From: Hyperoodon ampullatus
Taxonomy: Eukaryota > Chordata > Mammalia > Artiodactyla > Ziphiidae
Assembly: GCA_949752795.1 (NCBI GenBank)
Contig: OX457056.1
Span: 204,663,654 to 204,727,653, forward strand
Reading direction: 5' to 3'
DNA: 64,000 bases
Shown here one piece after another: positions 42,846 through 54,938 of the stretch. Within the stretch, counting starts at the first letter, position 1; each line of letters opens with the position of its first letter. Position numbers and translations under genes: made by a program. The notes under the pieces are model-generated. The model made no database searches, was not told the DNA's origin, and saw only the letters and a program-made list of their open reading frames with translations.

Positions 42846-43499
42846 GTTTTTTTGGATTGCTAAGTCTGGGATGCTGTGGAGGAATGGATTCTTTTCACCC
42901 CTCCCAGGCATGAACTCAGAGTTCTTGTAGTGGAGTTCACTCCATGCATTGAGCAGAGGAGGTCCCTCAACTCTGAATCCGATATCCAGGAGACTCATGC
43001 CAAGAGGGAACTGGGGGGAAAAGCAGGGTCCAACAGAGAAGGGGGAGAGAGATGGAGAAAACAGCAACAAAGGTGGTACCAAGAGAAGCAGCAGAAAACC
43101 AGGATGGCCAGCTATTGGCAAAGTAGGGAGACGTTCCCCACCACTTTGCTCAGCTTATGCACTACCCAAGGGACTGTAATCTCAACTCACTAGTAAAGAC
43201 CACCCCCTGCAGTGTTTGCATCCCCTGTTTCTGCTTATGATCCCCTGTCCATGTGGGAATCCCTGAGGATGGAGCCAACTTTTGTTATCGTTCTTGTTTG
43301 GTTTTTCCTTACAGGTAGAGTTCTCTAGCAGCTTATTACAAAGCTTTGAGCTGTCATCCTGAACTTGTCTCTGGTACCGCTCTCCCCTCCATCCTACCCT
43401 GTCTCATTAGAGTACTTGTCATAAAGGGCAATAATGTCTTCTCTTCCTCAAAACCCCTCCATAGTACACTACTGAATGTTATATGAAGGTCAAGCTAGA
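42846..43499. other. Single-copy sequence, no gene recognised
   Basis: Frames of 75-105 codons around 42822-43193 overlap on both strands without domains. Confidence 0.45.
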
Positions 43500-43577
43500 T
43501 GTAACAAGTGTTCCAATTTTTTATTGTTCTGTAACAAACTATCACCAAACACAGTAACTTAAAATAACAATTTGTTA
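43500..43577. mobile_element. Ancient repeat, family unassigned, left part (split by L1)
   Basis: 'CTGTAACAAACTATCACCAA' and 'ACACAGTAACTTAAAATAAC' open a repeat that resumes at 46081 after the L1. The same family occurs at 54120-54690. Confidence 0.55.
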
Positions 43578-46070
43578 AAATTGCGGAGGAAGGAACACTC
43601 CCAAACTCATTCTATGAGGCCACCATCACCCTGATACCGAAACCAGACAAGGATACTACAAAAAAAGAAAATTACAGACCAATATCACTGATGAATATAG
43701 ATGCAAAAATCCTCAACAAAATACTAGCAAACAGAATCCAACAACACATTAAAAGGATCATACACCAAGATCAAGTTGGATTTATCCCAGGGATGCAAGG
43801 ATTCTTCAATATATGCAAATCACTCAATGTGATACACCATATTAACAAACTGAAGGAGAAAAACCATATGATCATCTCAATAGATGCAGAAAAAGCTTTC
43901 AACAAAATTCAACACCCATTTATGATAAAAAACCCTCCAGAAAGTAGGCATAGAGGGAACCTACCTCAACATAATAAAGGCCATACATGACAAACCCACA
44001 GCCAACATCATCCTCAATGGTGAAAAACTGAAAGCATTTCCTCTAAGATCAAGAACAAGACAAGGATGTCCACTCTCGCCACTATTATTCAACATAGTTT
44101 TGGAAGCCCTAGCCACAGGAATCAGAGAAGAAAAAGAAATAAAAGGAGTCCAAATTGGGAAAGAAGAAGTAGCACTGTCACTGTTTGCAGATGACATGAT
44201 ACTATACACAGAGAATCCTAAAGACGCCACCAGGAAACTACTAGAGCTAATCAATGAATTTGGTAAAGTTGTAGGATACAAAATTAATGCACAGAAATCT
44301 CTTGCATTAATGTACTCTAATGATGAAAAATCTGAAGAGAAGAATAAAATACCTAGGAATAAACCTACCTAGGGAGACAAAAGACTTGTATGCAGAAAAC
44401 TATAAGACACTGATGAAAGAAATTAAAGATGATACCAACAGATGGAGAGATATACCATGTTCTTGGATTGGAAGAATCAATATTGTGAAAATGACTATAC
44501 TACCCAAAGCAAACTACAGATTCAATGCAATCCCTATCAAATTACCAATGGCATTTTTTTACAGAACTAGAACAAAAAATCTTAAAATTTATATGGAGAC
44601 ACAAAAGACCCCAAATAGCCAAAACAATCTTGAGGGAAAAAAACAGAGCTGGAGGAATCTGGCTCCCTGACTTCAGACTATACTACAAAGCTACAGTAAT
44701 CAAGACAGTATGGTACTGGCACAAAAACAGAAACATAGATCAATGGAACAAGATAGAAAGCCCAGAGATAAACCCAGGCACCTATGGTCAACTAATCTAT
44801 GCCAAAGGAGGCAAGGATATACAATGGAGAAAAGACAGTCTCTTCAATAAGTGGTGCTGGGAAAACTGGACCGCTACATGTAGAAGAATGAAATTAGAAT
44901 ACTCCCTAACACCATACACAAAAATAAACTCAAAATGGATTAGAGACCTAAATGTAAGACTGGACACTATAAAATTCTTAGAGGAAAACATAGGAAGAAC
45001 ACTCTTTGATATAAATCACAGCAAGATCTTTTTTGATCCACCTCCTAGAGTAATGGAAATAAAAACAAAGATAAACAAATGGGACCTAATGAAACTTAAA
45101 AGCTTTTGCACAGCAAAGGAAACCATAAACAAGACGAAAAGACAACCCTCAAAATGGGAGAAAATATTTGCAAACGAATCAATGGACAAATGATTAATCT
45201 ACAAAATATATAAACAGCTCATGCAGCTCAATATTAAAAATACAAACAACCGAATCCAAAAATGGGCAGAAGACCTAAAGAGACATTTCTCCAAAGAAGA
45301 CATACAGATGGCCAAGAAGCACATGAAAAACTGCTCAACATCACTAATTATTAGAGAAATGCAAATCAAAACTACAATGAGGTATCACCTCACACCAGTT
45401 AGAATGGGCATCATCAGAAAATCTACAAACAATGAATGCTGGAGAGGGTGTGGAGAAAAGGGAAACCTCTTGCACTGTTGGTGGGAATGTAAATTGATAC
45501 AGCCACTATGGAGAACAGTATGGAGGTTCCTTAAAAACTAAAAATAGAATTACCATATGACCCAGCAATCCCACTACTGGGCATATACCCAGAGAAAACC
45601 ATAATTCAAAAAGACACATGCACCCCAGTGTTCATTGCGGCACTATTTGCAATAGCCAAGTCATGGAAGCAACCTAAATGCCCAAAAACAGATGAATGGA
45701 TAAAGAAGTAGTGGTACATATATACAATGGAATATTACTCAGCCATAAAAAGTCATTTGATGAGACGTGGATGAATCTAGAGACTGTCTTACAGAGTGAA
45801 GTAAGTCAGAAAGAGAAATATTGTATATTAACGCATATATGTGGAACCTAGAAAAATGGTACAGATGAACTGGTTTGCAGGGCAGAAACTGAGACACAGA
45901 TGTAGAGAACAAATGTATGGACACCAAGTGGGGAAAGCGCCAGGGGGCTGGGGGTGGTGGTGTGATGAATTGGGCAATTGGGATTGACATGTATACATTG
46001 ATGTGTATAAAATTGATGACTAATAAGAACCTGCTGTATAAAAAAATTAAATTAAAAAATTTTAAAAAAC
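43578..46070 (+). mobile_element. LINE-1, 5'-truncated, second subfamily
   Basis: Starts within ORF2 just before the RT and runs to an A-rich tail. TSD core 'CAATTTGTTA' at 43568-43577 and 46071-46080. Its 3' UTR (about 45800-46050) differs from that of the L1 at 26500-32536. It has no nested CHR SINE. Confidence 0.93.
43600..45760 (+). pseudogene. L1 ORF2 pseudogene (RT and C-terminal region)
   Basis: Remnant of the L1 reverse transcriptase. The RT starts at 43691 ('[20 protein letters not shown]') and keeps '[18 protein letters not shown]' and catalytic 'LFADDMILY' (FADD 44184-44195). Lesions: loss of one A near 43935 shifts the frame; about 40-50 bases are missing near 44340 relative to the other L1; an extra T in a T-run near 44558; and a TGA at 45190-45192 ('MDK' then stop) where the other copy has Gly. 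The Cys-rich part ('[19 protein letters not shown]') survives at about 45430-45490. Not functional. Confidence 0.9.
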
Positions 46071-46080
46071 CAATTTGTTA

Positions 46081-46540
46081 TTATCTGTCATGATTCTGGG
46101 TTTCATGGGCCTGACTGGGCGGTTGCTGCTTGATATCCTGTGTACAGTCATAGCCAAAAGAAGCCCTCTGAAGACTTCTTGATTCACAGGGCTGGTGTCT
46201 GTGCTGGGATGAGTGGATCAGCTGGGGATGGGTTAGACATCTCTCTCTGTACATTGCCTCTCACATGGCTAGCTTGGGCTTCCTCACAGCATGGTGATCA
46301 TGGTGTAGGCATGCTTCTTGCAAGGCCACTGACTTCCCCAGAAGACAGGAAGTGGAAGCTGCCAGTCTGTTAAGTCCTGGGCCTGGAAACTGTCATAGTG
46401 TCACTTCCTCTATGTTCTGTTGATCAAAGCAGTCACAGAGATTATCCACCTTCAAAGGGAGGGGACATAGACTCCCATGTATCATTGGGATAAGTGTCAA
46501 AGTATTTGTGGTCACCTGTAATCCATCACAAATGTACTGT
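46081..46540. mobile_element. Ancient repeat, family unassigned, right part
   Basis: Continuation after the L1: 'TTATCTGTCATGATTCTGGG', 'GGCTTCCTCACAGCATGGTG', 'CAGAGATTATCCACCTTCAA' and 'AGGGAGGGGACATAGACTCC' parallel the copy at 54120-54690. Confidence 0.6.
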
Positions 46541-46854
46541 CCCTTCCATATGAGAACACTTAATATATAAAAGAAAGCAAATGTGTTTCTATTTTTTTAT
46601 TTTCAGGCCATAATTATCAGTTTCTTTAATCGTCAGATCATGCACATCCTTCCTAACACTGATATACAGTCCAAATTGTCAGAATATCCCTAAGACATAG
46701 CACCATTATCCCAGATATGGCTGTCCCAGTACAGAGCATGGTGAATTGATCAGTGTCTCTTTTCTAGAAAATATAATTCTATGAATGCAGCCTAAAACTG
46801 CATTTGTGTTGTTTTTATCAGCCATGTCACACTTTTGATCTGTATTGAGATAAA

Positions 46855-47130
46855 ATGAAATTTTTATTATAAAAAGTAATTGCAGCAAATGTGCAAAATA
46901 GAAACCACACAAAGAAGAAAATAAGGTTACCTGTATCATCACCACTGAGAGTTAACCACTGCTATCTTTTGAATCTTTTTTCTATTAATAACCGTGTTCA
47001 CGTGTGTGTCTCATAAATTGCTTTTCAACCACTTAAGAAAGTGTTCCATGCATTTTCCCCATGTCAGGAAATATCCTTCTACATTATCATCCATAGTGAT
47101 GACATCATATTTTACTGTGTGGTCAAGTGA
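46855..47130 (-). mobile_element. Old L1 (L1M) 3'-end fragment
   Basis: 'AAGAAGAAAATAAGGTTACC', 'GAGAGTTAACCACTGCTATC', 'CATTTTCCCCATGTCAGGAA', 'TATCCTTCTACATTATCATC' in antisense L1M order. Confidence 0.6.
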
Positions 47131-48411
47131 AACATCTCAGTTTTTTTGAATGAGATGCAGTTAAGCCAGGTCTTCTCCTTTCTGTACTTGTGTAATTTTT
47201 TTTTCCCTAACCTAAATGTAGGACTTTACATTTTTATTAAAAATCATCTTGTTGCTTTTAAGATAAATTATTATAGCCTGTAATGATCTTTTAAGTCCTG
47301 ATTTCATCAACCTGTCTCTCCCAGGTTTATATGATTTCAAAATCAATAAGTATCAAAATCACTGATAAATAATTTTAAGTAGGATAGAGCCCTATAGCAT
47401 TCCCTTGGAAACCACCCTCCAGGTTTCATTACTCCATTGATCAAACACTCTTTAGCTCTGATCAATTAATCATCTTAGCTGTACTATCCTGTGGCTTGTT
47501 TCTCCATTTGAAAATAAGAATTTTCAAAATCAAGAAAAAAGACTGCCAATCACTTTACCATTTGGATACATTCTGTCTGTCACATTCCCTTATATGCTCA
47601 CCTTATAATTTTATTAATGAAAGGAGATTGGAGTGGTTTGGTATACCTTGTTCTTTTTGAACTCATGCTGTTGTTCTGGAGGAAAAGAAGTTGGTCAAAT
47701 ACTATCCAATTCAAATTCCTTATCATTCCTGAATGTATAGGTTGGACTTAAAAGTCTTAGTCTTGACATATCCCTCAATTTGGAGATTAAAAATTTTTTT
47801 TTCAGACTGAGTTTTTTGTTATTGTTGTCTCTCTTTGTCATCTACAATTGCTGGGACTAAAAAAAAAAAGGACTAATTAGTTCCTTTAAAGAACATTTAA
47901 TTAAAAAAATGAAAACATTTTTCTAATGTGTTCAAAAAACAACTGCTTAATTTCCCAAGGATTAAATACAACTCACTGGACTGTAAATAATAAAATACAT
48001 TAAAAACAATCCAGACTATTTTTGAATTCCCCACAGTCCTTCAAAGAGTATCCCCTGTGGCTTGGCATTCTCATCTTTAAGTCCTGTAAGTACACTTCAG
48101 TGTGGCTCAGTTGGGACAAGCAATTTGGATTCATTCAAGGCAGTGAAGAGCTTTCTTCTTTCTCCTCATTTATGTCAGATTTCCAAGCCCTGAGAAAGCA
48201 TTTGTTCTACACTCTTCATATGATGATTATTTTTCCTGAAATGATGGAGGCAAAATAGAAGTAGAGTAGTTGTGCTTTCTCTCTCCTGTTCCCATTATAT
48301 CATTGGCTTCAAGTAATGGAACCATCTCTTTCCTCTCTCAACTACCTGAGAGCTTGCTCATCTTGAGATCCTCCACAGTGCCCAACATAACATCTTACTT
48401 GTTATAGATAT
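47131..48411. other. Single-copy, AT-rich sequence
   Basis: No gene or repeat recognised; high A+T with several T- and A-runs. Confidence 0.45.
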
Positions 48412-48469
48412 ATTAGTCAGAACTCTTTTGGTTACAAGGGATAGAAACCCAACGCAAACTTTTTTAAAC

Positions 48470-48471
<2 letters not shown>

Positions 48472-48517
<46 letters not shown>
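48472..48517. repeat. (AC)n microsatellite
   Basis: About 23 uninterrupted AC units. The Cys/Val-rich frame across it is a low-complexity artefact. Confidence 0.95.
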
Positions 48518-48522
<5 letters not shown>

Positions 48523-48783
48523 ATGGGATGTTTTCGGTGAGATCTGAATGTTCTGTGTTTACAGCAATGCTCTATGTTTATGCTCTTGGAATACAGAAAT
48601 GCTGTCATGGAGGTGCTAAACACAGAGAGGAAGGTCTAGGACACGTTGGGAGTTATGAGCAAAAGAAATATTTAACAAAATACACAAAGCATAAATTGTA
48701 GCCATGTCTAGACACCATGTCGTATCTGAATAATTTTTGTGCTGATAAATGACATCAGAATTTTAAAAACAAAAACAGATTAA

Positions 48784-48802
48784 ATATATATATATATATA
48801 TA
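48784..48802. repeat. Short (TA)n tract
   Basis: About nine TA units within the ancient repeat. Confidence 0.85.
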
Positions 48803-49270
48803 TTTCAACAGCAGATGAACTTCAGATAGCTGTATAAAGAGATGTAAATTATGCCATCAGGACCTGGATTCTCTCTCTCCATTTCTCTTCAGTGCATTTC
48901 TCTCTGATTTTACTCAGAGGGAGTCTCCCTCCAAGTGGGCACTCCAGGCTTGCATCTTCACAGCTCTAAGCTGTAAGAAAAAGAAAATTCTTCTTTCTTG
49001 ATTGCTCAAGTAAAAGTCCCAGGGTTAGCTCTGTTTGACCTTATTGGCTTGGATTAGGTCATGTGCCCGTTCGTGAGCCAATCAGTCACCATGCCATGAG
49101 CATTGATGCTGATTGGCCTGATCAGTGTTGATTGGTGACTCCCCAAAGTACCTGGGGTATAATCAGCTCTACATAAAGGGCAGTGGGAGAGTGAGGTGCT
49201 GGCACTTCCTCCAGAGAAAGGCCTGAGTATCATTATCAGAAGAATTAGGGAAGGTTGATGGGTAGGTAAA

Positions 49271-49854
49271 AATAACACATAATCATGACAAGTTTTTCAA
49301 TTAGATACTTTTTGAAGTAGCTAATTAGTCACATTTTTTTTCTGCCAGTGATTGTATATGACAAAGAGAAATAACAACAAAAAACTTAGTCTGAAAAAAA
49401 GATTAGTTTTAATCTCCAAGTGGAGGCATATCTCAGGATTAATACCTTTAGGTCAACCTATACATTCATGAATGATAAAGGATTTGAATTACATTTTAGT
49501 GTTTGACCAATTTTTTTTTTTTTTTTTTAGTATTTGACCATTTTTTTCCCCCAGAATACATGGGTTCATTTTTCATTTTATGACTTTCCTGGAAACAAAT
49601 GCAACACTTCCTATCACCTGCCATTTAAACAAAAGATTTCTCACTTTTAACTAAAAGAAAATTTGTTACAACAGGACTACTATATACATTAGAAAAGATA
49701 GGCTCCCTAGCTTGTGGTGGCCTTGGTAGAGAGTTGGGGTCTCAAGGACAATATATTAATGCATTGCTGCCCAGTTCTCTGTGGTTTGATACTACCCTCT
49801 ATGGTGCAACCAAGAACAGGAGTATAAAGTCTGGTGCTCTAATGATGAGGTGAT
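49271..49854. other. Single-copy, AT-rich sequence with a duplicated poly(T) site
   Basis: Contains a poly(T) of about 15-18 bases flanked by a 15-bp direct repeat (49495-49509 and 49526-49540). No gene seen. Confidence 0.55.
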
Positions 49855-50390
49855 CTGAGACAGCCAGTGTCCAGTTACAGAAACAGAGTACATAATAGGT
49901 AGCCCAATAGAAGGAATTTATTATGAAGAATTGATTACAAAGGTGTTGGGAGAGCTGAAGAGTCAAACAGGACCATGAGGCAACCCAGAGATTAACAGGG
50001 TTAATCAGGAAAGCAGGAAACCTCTACAAACTCTAAGGCTTAGGGAATAAATGGAGGACATAATGTGACCAGAGCCAGAGAACTAGAGTTAGAGCTACTC
50101 AGTAGGATCTGAATCTACAGTAGACTGCCTGACATGACTTGGGACCACAGAGGAGATGCCAATCAAAGCAGAATGAAGGGGGAAGAAATACCCTGACTTC
50201 TCCCTCTCATCTGCCCACCAATCTCCCAACATTGTCTCTCATTGGCTAAACCAGAAGGCAGCGCACAAGGAAGTCTGGGAAATGTAGTTTTCAGGGCAAA
50301 GGAGAGAAATACATCTGAGACCAAAGGGACAAATGAGTGACACATGACCTGGAGCAAGATAGATATGAAGATTGAGGCTGTTTTCATGTG
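49855..50390. mobile_element. Ancient mammalian repeat, family unassigned
   Basis: 'CCAATAGAAGGAATTTATTA', 'TGAAGAATTGATTACAAAGG', 'GTGTTGGGAGAGCTGAAGAG', 'CTCATTGGCTAAACCAGAAG' and 'TCTGGGAAATGTAGTTTTCA' follow the order of a dispersed repeat I recognise but cannot name. Confidence 0.55.
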
Positions 50391-52619
50391 GAAAAGTAAC
50401 AGCTTCATTCTTGATTCACTTCTTTGCCGTAGTAAGAGGATTTGAAGCCTTTCTGCTCAGAGGAAAGGGAAACTCATACTTTCTGATTCTGGACAGGGGA
50501 CAACCATGGACAATGAGGACTGAGGAGTAGGAGGAAGTAGGGGTTTTGCAAAGGAAATTGCTAATAGAAAATGAGGTGATTCGTTGGTGTAGACAAAATC
50601 TTGGAGAAGCAGTGGGGAAGGTGGAGATTCTCCTTCATGCTGGAAATGTAGGGGGAGAAAGAGAAGAGAGTGTTGTCAATGGCCCCCGGATCAGATGGGT
50701 CCTGCTTGCTGTTTCCTAGGATTGCTGCCTGCCGTGTGGTATATCTGGACTGTTGAAACCACAGACTGCCTTACAAAAGGCTCCTGAGCCCCAGGCATGG
50801 CATGAGACCAAAAGAAGACATATTTGGAGGGACCAGGAGTTGTGCTCAGTAAACTCGAGGGCAGATCACAGTAGCTGACCCTTCCATCATTCTGTGGAAG
50901 ATTTCATTGGTTGACCCCTCACCTACCTAGGGCTACCCTATGGGAGAGCTGCTCAGTGGTATCACTAGACCCTGCATTCTTTTCCATCCACCATGTGTGG
51001 GCATAGTCACCTTGTCTGTAAGCCCAAGAAAATGAGGCTGCAGCTCTGAGTACTTAGTGTGCGTACCAAGTTAGGATAGCGTGAGTTTAGATAATGAGGG
51101 AGTACTGAATTGTCTAAATCTTTTTGGCTTCTGGGCATCGGATAGCAAGAGTTTAGCCAGTGATACAATCCTGTATTTCAGTATTTTAACAGCTGGCACA
51201 ACAAAACTAGTGTGTCCTAACTGAATCTCAGCCCTGCCCATAGTCCTTGCTCCTTCAGGAAGCCTTGGGCCATTATGGGCCCCGTAGACACTCTTCCAGA
51301 CCCCAGGCTACTCTGTAACACAGTTGTGGCAGGGTTCCTTATTGAGATTTCAGTTTGTGCTTTATATTGTCGTTATAACCCCCAACATAGCTTCCAAGAA
51401 ACTACCCAAGAAACATAAACATAAAACATAAAACATAGACAAAAATCTGAGTTCCTTTGCCTTAGGAGCTTTTGTGCTGTGAGACTGCAGCAGACTTTTC
51501 CTTTGTTTATGAAAACTCAGGCTTTCTGAGACCAGTTGTGCCTCACACAATTGGCCCAGGGCTGAAACCAGTGAAGAGATGTGTCTGTTATGATCTGAGC
51601 AGTATCAATACAGAATTTTAAGTCTGTTGTTAAAATTTTTAAATAGAGAGGTTCTATCTACAAGCCCAGATTTCAAGCTTCTCCCAGAAAATTGTGTGCT
51701 CAGTCAATATTGGCTCTGCATTTTAAGGGCCAGCAATGACCGTCCCCTTTAGAAGGCAAGGGTGCTCAGCCACAGTCCCTACCATTCCCTCTTGTCTTCC
51801 TCACCCAGGCTTGACAGTCAGTTGCCATTTATCACTGGTGGGTACCACTCATTTGCATCATCTGCTGGACCTCTTAGGTATTCAAGTTTCTGACTCAGAC
51901 TGGATCAGGGCTTCCAGAGAGGAGAGGCAGAGGCAGCTGGAGGGGAAGTAGAGTTGAGATTCTTCAAGCTTATGTGACAACTGGTTTTGTGGGTCCTGTG
52001 AGGGTAAGAGACTAACTCCCCACTTTGGGACTGCCGTGAGGTGGCTTGCAGATGCTTGGGAGTTTGAACACTGTGCCCTTGCTCACTGTGTTGGGAGGCT
52101 GCTGGGCTCTGCCTTGAATCTGCCACCTCAAATGACCAGACTTAAACCAGGATCACCTAGTTGTAACTGTGAGGATTGAAGACAAGGATTTTCCTTTGAA
52201 AGTTTAGGACGCACAAGAACCCTGGGACTTCTGAACAGCACTAAAAGGAAGTCCCATAGGATTACAGAAGTGAACATCCTCTGACGATGTGGGAGAGCGT
52301 TCAGAGCAGAGTAATGATTCAGAGACGAGACATCAACCATTTTGTATTCGCTTTGGGGAGGTCTGGCTGTACCCTCATGTGTTCCTCTGTTGAGAGCTGT
52401 GATGAATCCCATTCTCCTATCTGCAGGGCTGGATTTGTGTGGTTTGCTTCCATGCTATCATCAAGGAGGGCTTTCTCTTTGTTTTGTCATTGTGTGAAGT
52501 TGCATGCCTGAAATGATCTGGTGATGATTTTTCAAAGAGCCCCAAGCACAGAGCTCCGTAGTTTTTTCTTTACAGCAGCTGTTCTAATAGTCTGTCTCCT
52601 GTTTCACGGAGTATAAAGG
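50391..52619. other. Single-copy sequence, no gene recognised
   Basis: The longest single-copy stretch here. Frames of 60-95 codons on both strands (for example 52412-52128 -) show no domain. Confidence 0.45.
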
Positions 52620-53170
52620 AGATGACGGAGCCACCACATATTTCTGAGTATCGGCTGACATTCCTGTGGGACATTGTAGTAACTTCCTTAGCGCCCTCCC
52701 GTATTCTGCTTTCTCCGTGCATTCCGTACACTAGCTTCAGAGTCCTTTTCCCAGCTCCTGGGGCTAATCTGGCTACCCTCACTCTTTCTCAGTCTATTTC
52801 TGCGTCGCTGCACCTTCATTTGATGTCTGGTCTCTTTAATATGGATTTCTAGACTCCTCCTGTGTTGCCAGCTTCATCCCTCGATCATCATGTTCTCCTC
52901 CCAACTTCCTGCTGTTCTCCAGGCCCCTTGCTTACCCTGGTCTTTTAGCCTGAGGTGCCTTTTTTTCAACTTTACTTGTTGAACTCCTGTCAAACTCCTA
53001 TCTTCAAAACTCCCCTTAAATGCTGCTCCTTTTAAAAGGCATTCCTGGTATTTCCAGAGGCATCACAACATTTTGGATCCCTGTCCTAGCACTGTACCTA
53101 CATTACAGTATGCATGACCTCTTCCCCACCTCTCTAATCCAGAACTCCTTAAGGGTGGAAGACCTATACC
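52620..53170 (+). mobile_element. L2 LINE 3'-region (diverged)
   Basis: 'GACTCCTCCTGTGTTGCC', 'AGGCCCCTTGCTTACC', 'AAACTCCCCTTAAATGCTGC', 'CCTAGCACTGTACCTACATT' and 'CAGAACTCCTTAAGGGTGGA' are in L2 order. Boundaries uncertain. Confidence 0.55.
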
Positions 53171-54119
53171 CTCCAAGAGAACTTGGATGGAAGGAAACTG
53201 AGGTAAATCTTATGAGAGTTAAATTACAAAATCAACTTAACAGGCCAGAAAAGTCGTATATAAAGACAACTTAAGTAGTCAGAATGATTCCTGGTACAGA
53301 ATGTGATTTGATGGAAACTATCTTGAAAACAGCATTCAACAAAATGTGAGCTGGGGGTGGAGGAGATATGTGTGTGGGGGAGAATTCATTGTCTTATTAG
53401 ATCTTCCTCTGGGTGGTTTGCATCATGATTTGCAGAGTCAATGTTCTGAGAAGTCCTGTAGTAATGAACCCTTTTTAAATTTGCTGAATCTAGTATTTTT
53501 TGAACTTATATGACAATTTTATTTTTCATAGAACATTATGAAATGTAAGTTTTCCATAGAACACTATTAATATCTTCTGGACTAAAGAAATACCATACCA
53601 ATCACAAGGGGAATTGTCTGTACTGAATATGGAAAAAAGAAAATCAGATGGACGAATGCCATCAGTGTCCATCCAAGGGACACTTGAAGGAGATGATGTC
53701 TTGGCTCAAGGTCTGGGCTGTTGGGTTGTGGCAGCTGGTGGGTCCAGGGAGATGAACACAATGTGCTTCCCTTGACCTGATACCATCAAATCATTTGAGT
53801 CAGACTACTTTCCCTTATTCTCACTTTATGCTGGCTAGGCAACCTGATTATACTCTATTTTCCAAAGTAAATTTCTTACATGAAGGAAATAATCTGGTCT
53901 GAGGACAGAATGTTTAACCCCCGTGCAGTTCTGTTATGATAGTAAATTGGCATTCTGGGCCGGGCATCAGTCTTCTGTGACCTTGATTAGTGAGAGTCCA
54001 TCCTTGAGACACTGATTCATTTTCAGTAGAATAAAAGAAAACCACATTTCAGAACCTGCAAGGCTGTGGATGACATCCTAGCAATGTCGAGACCTAGCAT
54101 TTATGAAGCACCTTTTCAG
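53171..54119. other. Single-copy sequence, no feature seen
   Basis: Nothing recognised. Confidence 0.45.
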
Positions 54120-54690
54120 TTACCTGTTGTAAAAAATCACCACTTAGTGGCTTGAATCAAGAACAATCATTTTATTGTTTCCCACTTTTTCTGTGGATCA
54201 GGAATTTGGGAAGATTTAGCTGAACAGTTCTGGCTTGGGCTGTATTTGGACAATGACCGGAGCAATTGGGGGTTGACTGGAGCAACTGGGGGTTGACTGG
54301 CATCTCTCTCTTTTCATGTCAACTCTGGACCTCTCCACGTGTTCTCTCCTTGTGAGCTGCTCAGGGCTTCCTCACAATATGGCATTCCTAGTGCTCCAAA
54401 AGCAGGGTTCTCAGTGAACCAGGTGGAAGCTCTATCAACTTTTTGAAAAAATTTATTTTATTTTGTTTACTGAAGAATAGTTGATCTGATCTAGCCTCGG
54501 AAGTCACGTCACTTCCAACTGCCTGCTATTTGTTACAAGAGAGTCACAGACTCACCCAGATTCTAAGGGAGAGGAAATAGACTCCCCCTTTGAGGAGAAA
54601 ATGCCAAAGTTCTAAGGAGCGTGTGTGCAATGGGAAATAATATTGTGGCTTTCTTTGGAAAAATATAACCTGCCATAAGCACTTACTGTA
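54120..54690. mobile_element. Ancient repeat, same family as 43500/46081
   Basis: 'CAGTTACCTGTTGTAAAAAA', 'TCACCACTTAGTGGCTTGAA', 'CAGGGCTTCCTCACAATATG', 'GAGAGGAAATAGACTCCCCC', 'CTTTGGAAAAATATAACCTG'. Contains a 20-bp tandem duplication at 54255-54294. Confidence 0.6.
54255..54300. repeat. 20-bp tandem duplication, about 2.3 copies
   Basis: 'GACCGGAGCAATTGGGGGTT' at 54255-54274, 'GACTGGAGCAACTGGGGGTT' at 54275-54294, then a partial unit 'GACTGG'. Confidence 0.9.
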
Positions 54691-54705
54691 TTCAGTAGCA
54701 TTGCC

Positions 54706-54722
54706 CTCTCTCTTTCTCTCTT

Positions 54723-54794
<72 letters not shown>
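54706..54794. repeat. Compound (TC)n-(CA)n microsatellite
   Basis: CT/TTTC units run to about 54755, then about 20 CA units to 54794. Minus-strand Cys/Val and Glu/Arg frames here are artefacts. Confidence 0.95.
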
Positions 54795-54795
<1 letters not shown>

Positions 54796-54938
54796 TTATT
54801 CCTCACAACAAATCCATGAGACAATTCTTATAATTCCCCATTTTACAGATGATGAAACTGAGTCTTACAGATGTTAAGTAATTTGTCAAGGGACTTGTAG
54901 TTGGTTAGCTATAGGGTCGGGTTCCAATGTGCATTCTT
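54795..54938 (-). mobile_element. MIR SINE, interrupted by CHR-1
   Basis: 'CCCCATTTTACAGATGATGA', 'AACTGAGTCTTACAGATGTT', 'AAGTAATTTGTCAAGGGACT' in antisense MIR order. The right end lies beyond the SINE at about 55267. Confidence 0.8.

Larger units (their letters stand above)
48412..49270. mobile_element. Ancient mammalian repeat, family unassigned (copy 2)
   Basis: 'TTAGTCAGAACTCTTTTGGT', 'TACAAGGGATAGAAACCCAA', later 'AGTAAAAGTCCCAGGGTTAG', 'GGATTAGGTCATGTGCCCGT', 'GAGCCAATCAGTCACCATGC', 'CCAGAGAAAGGCCTGAGTAT'. A (CA)n microsatellite expanded inside it. Confidence 0.6.

Noticed and set aside
54544..54824. Cys/Val and Glu/Arg repeat frames
   Set aside because: Translation of the compound (TC)n-(CA)n microsatellite.
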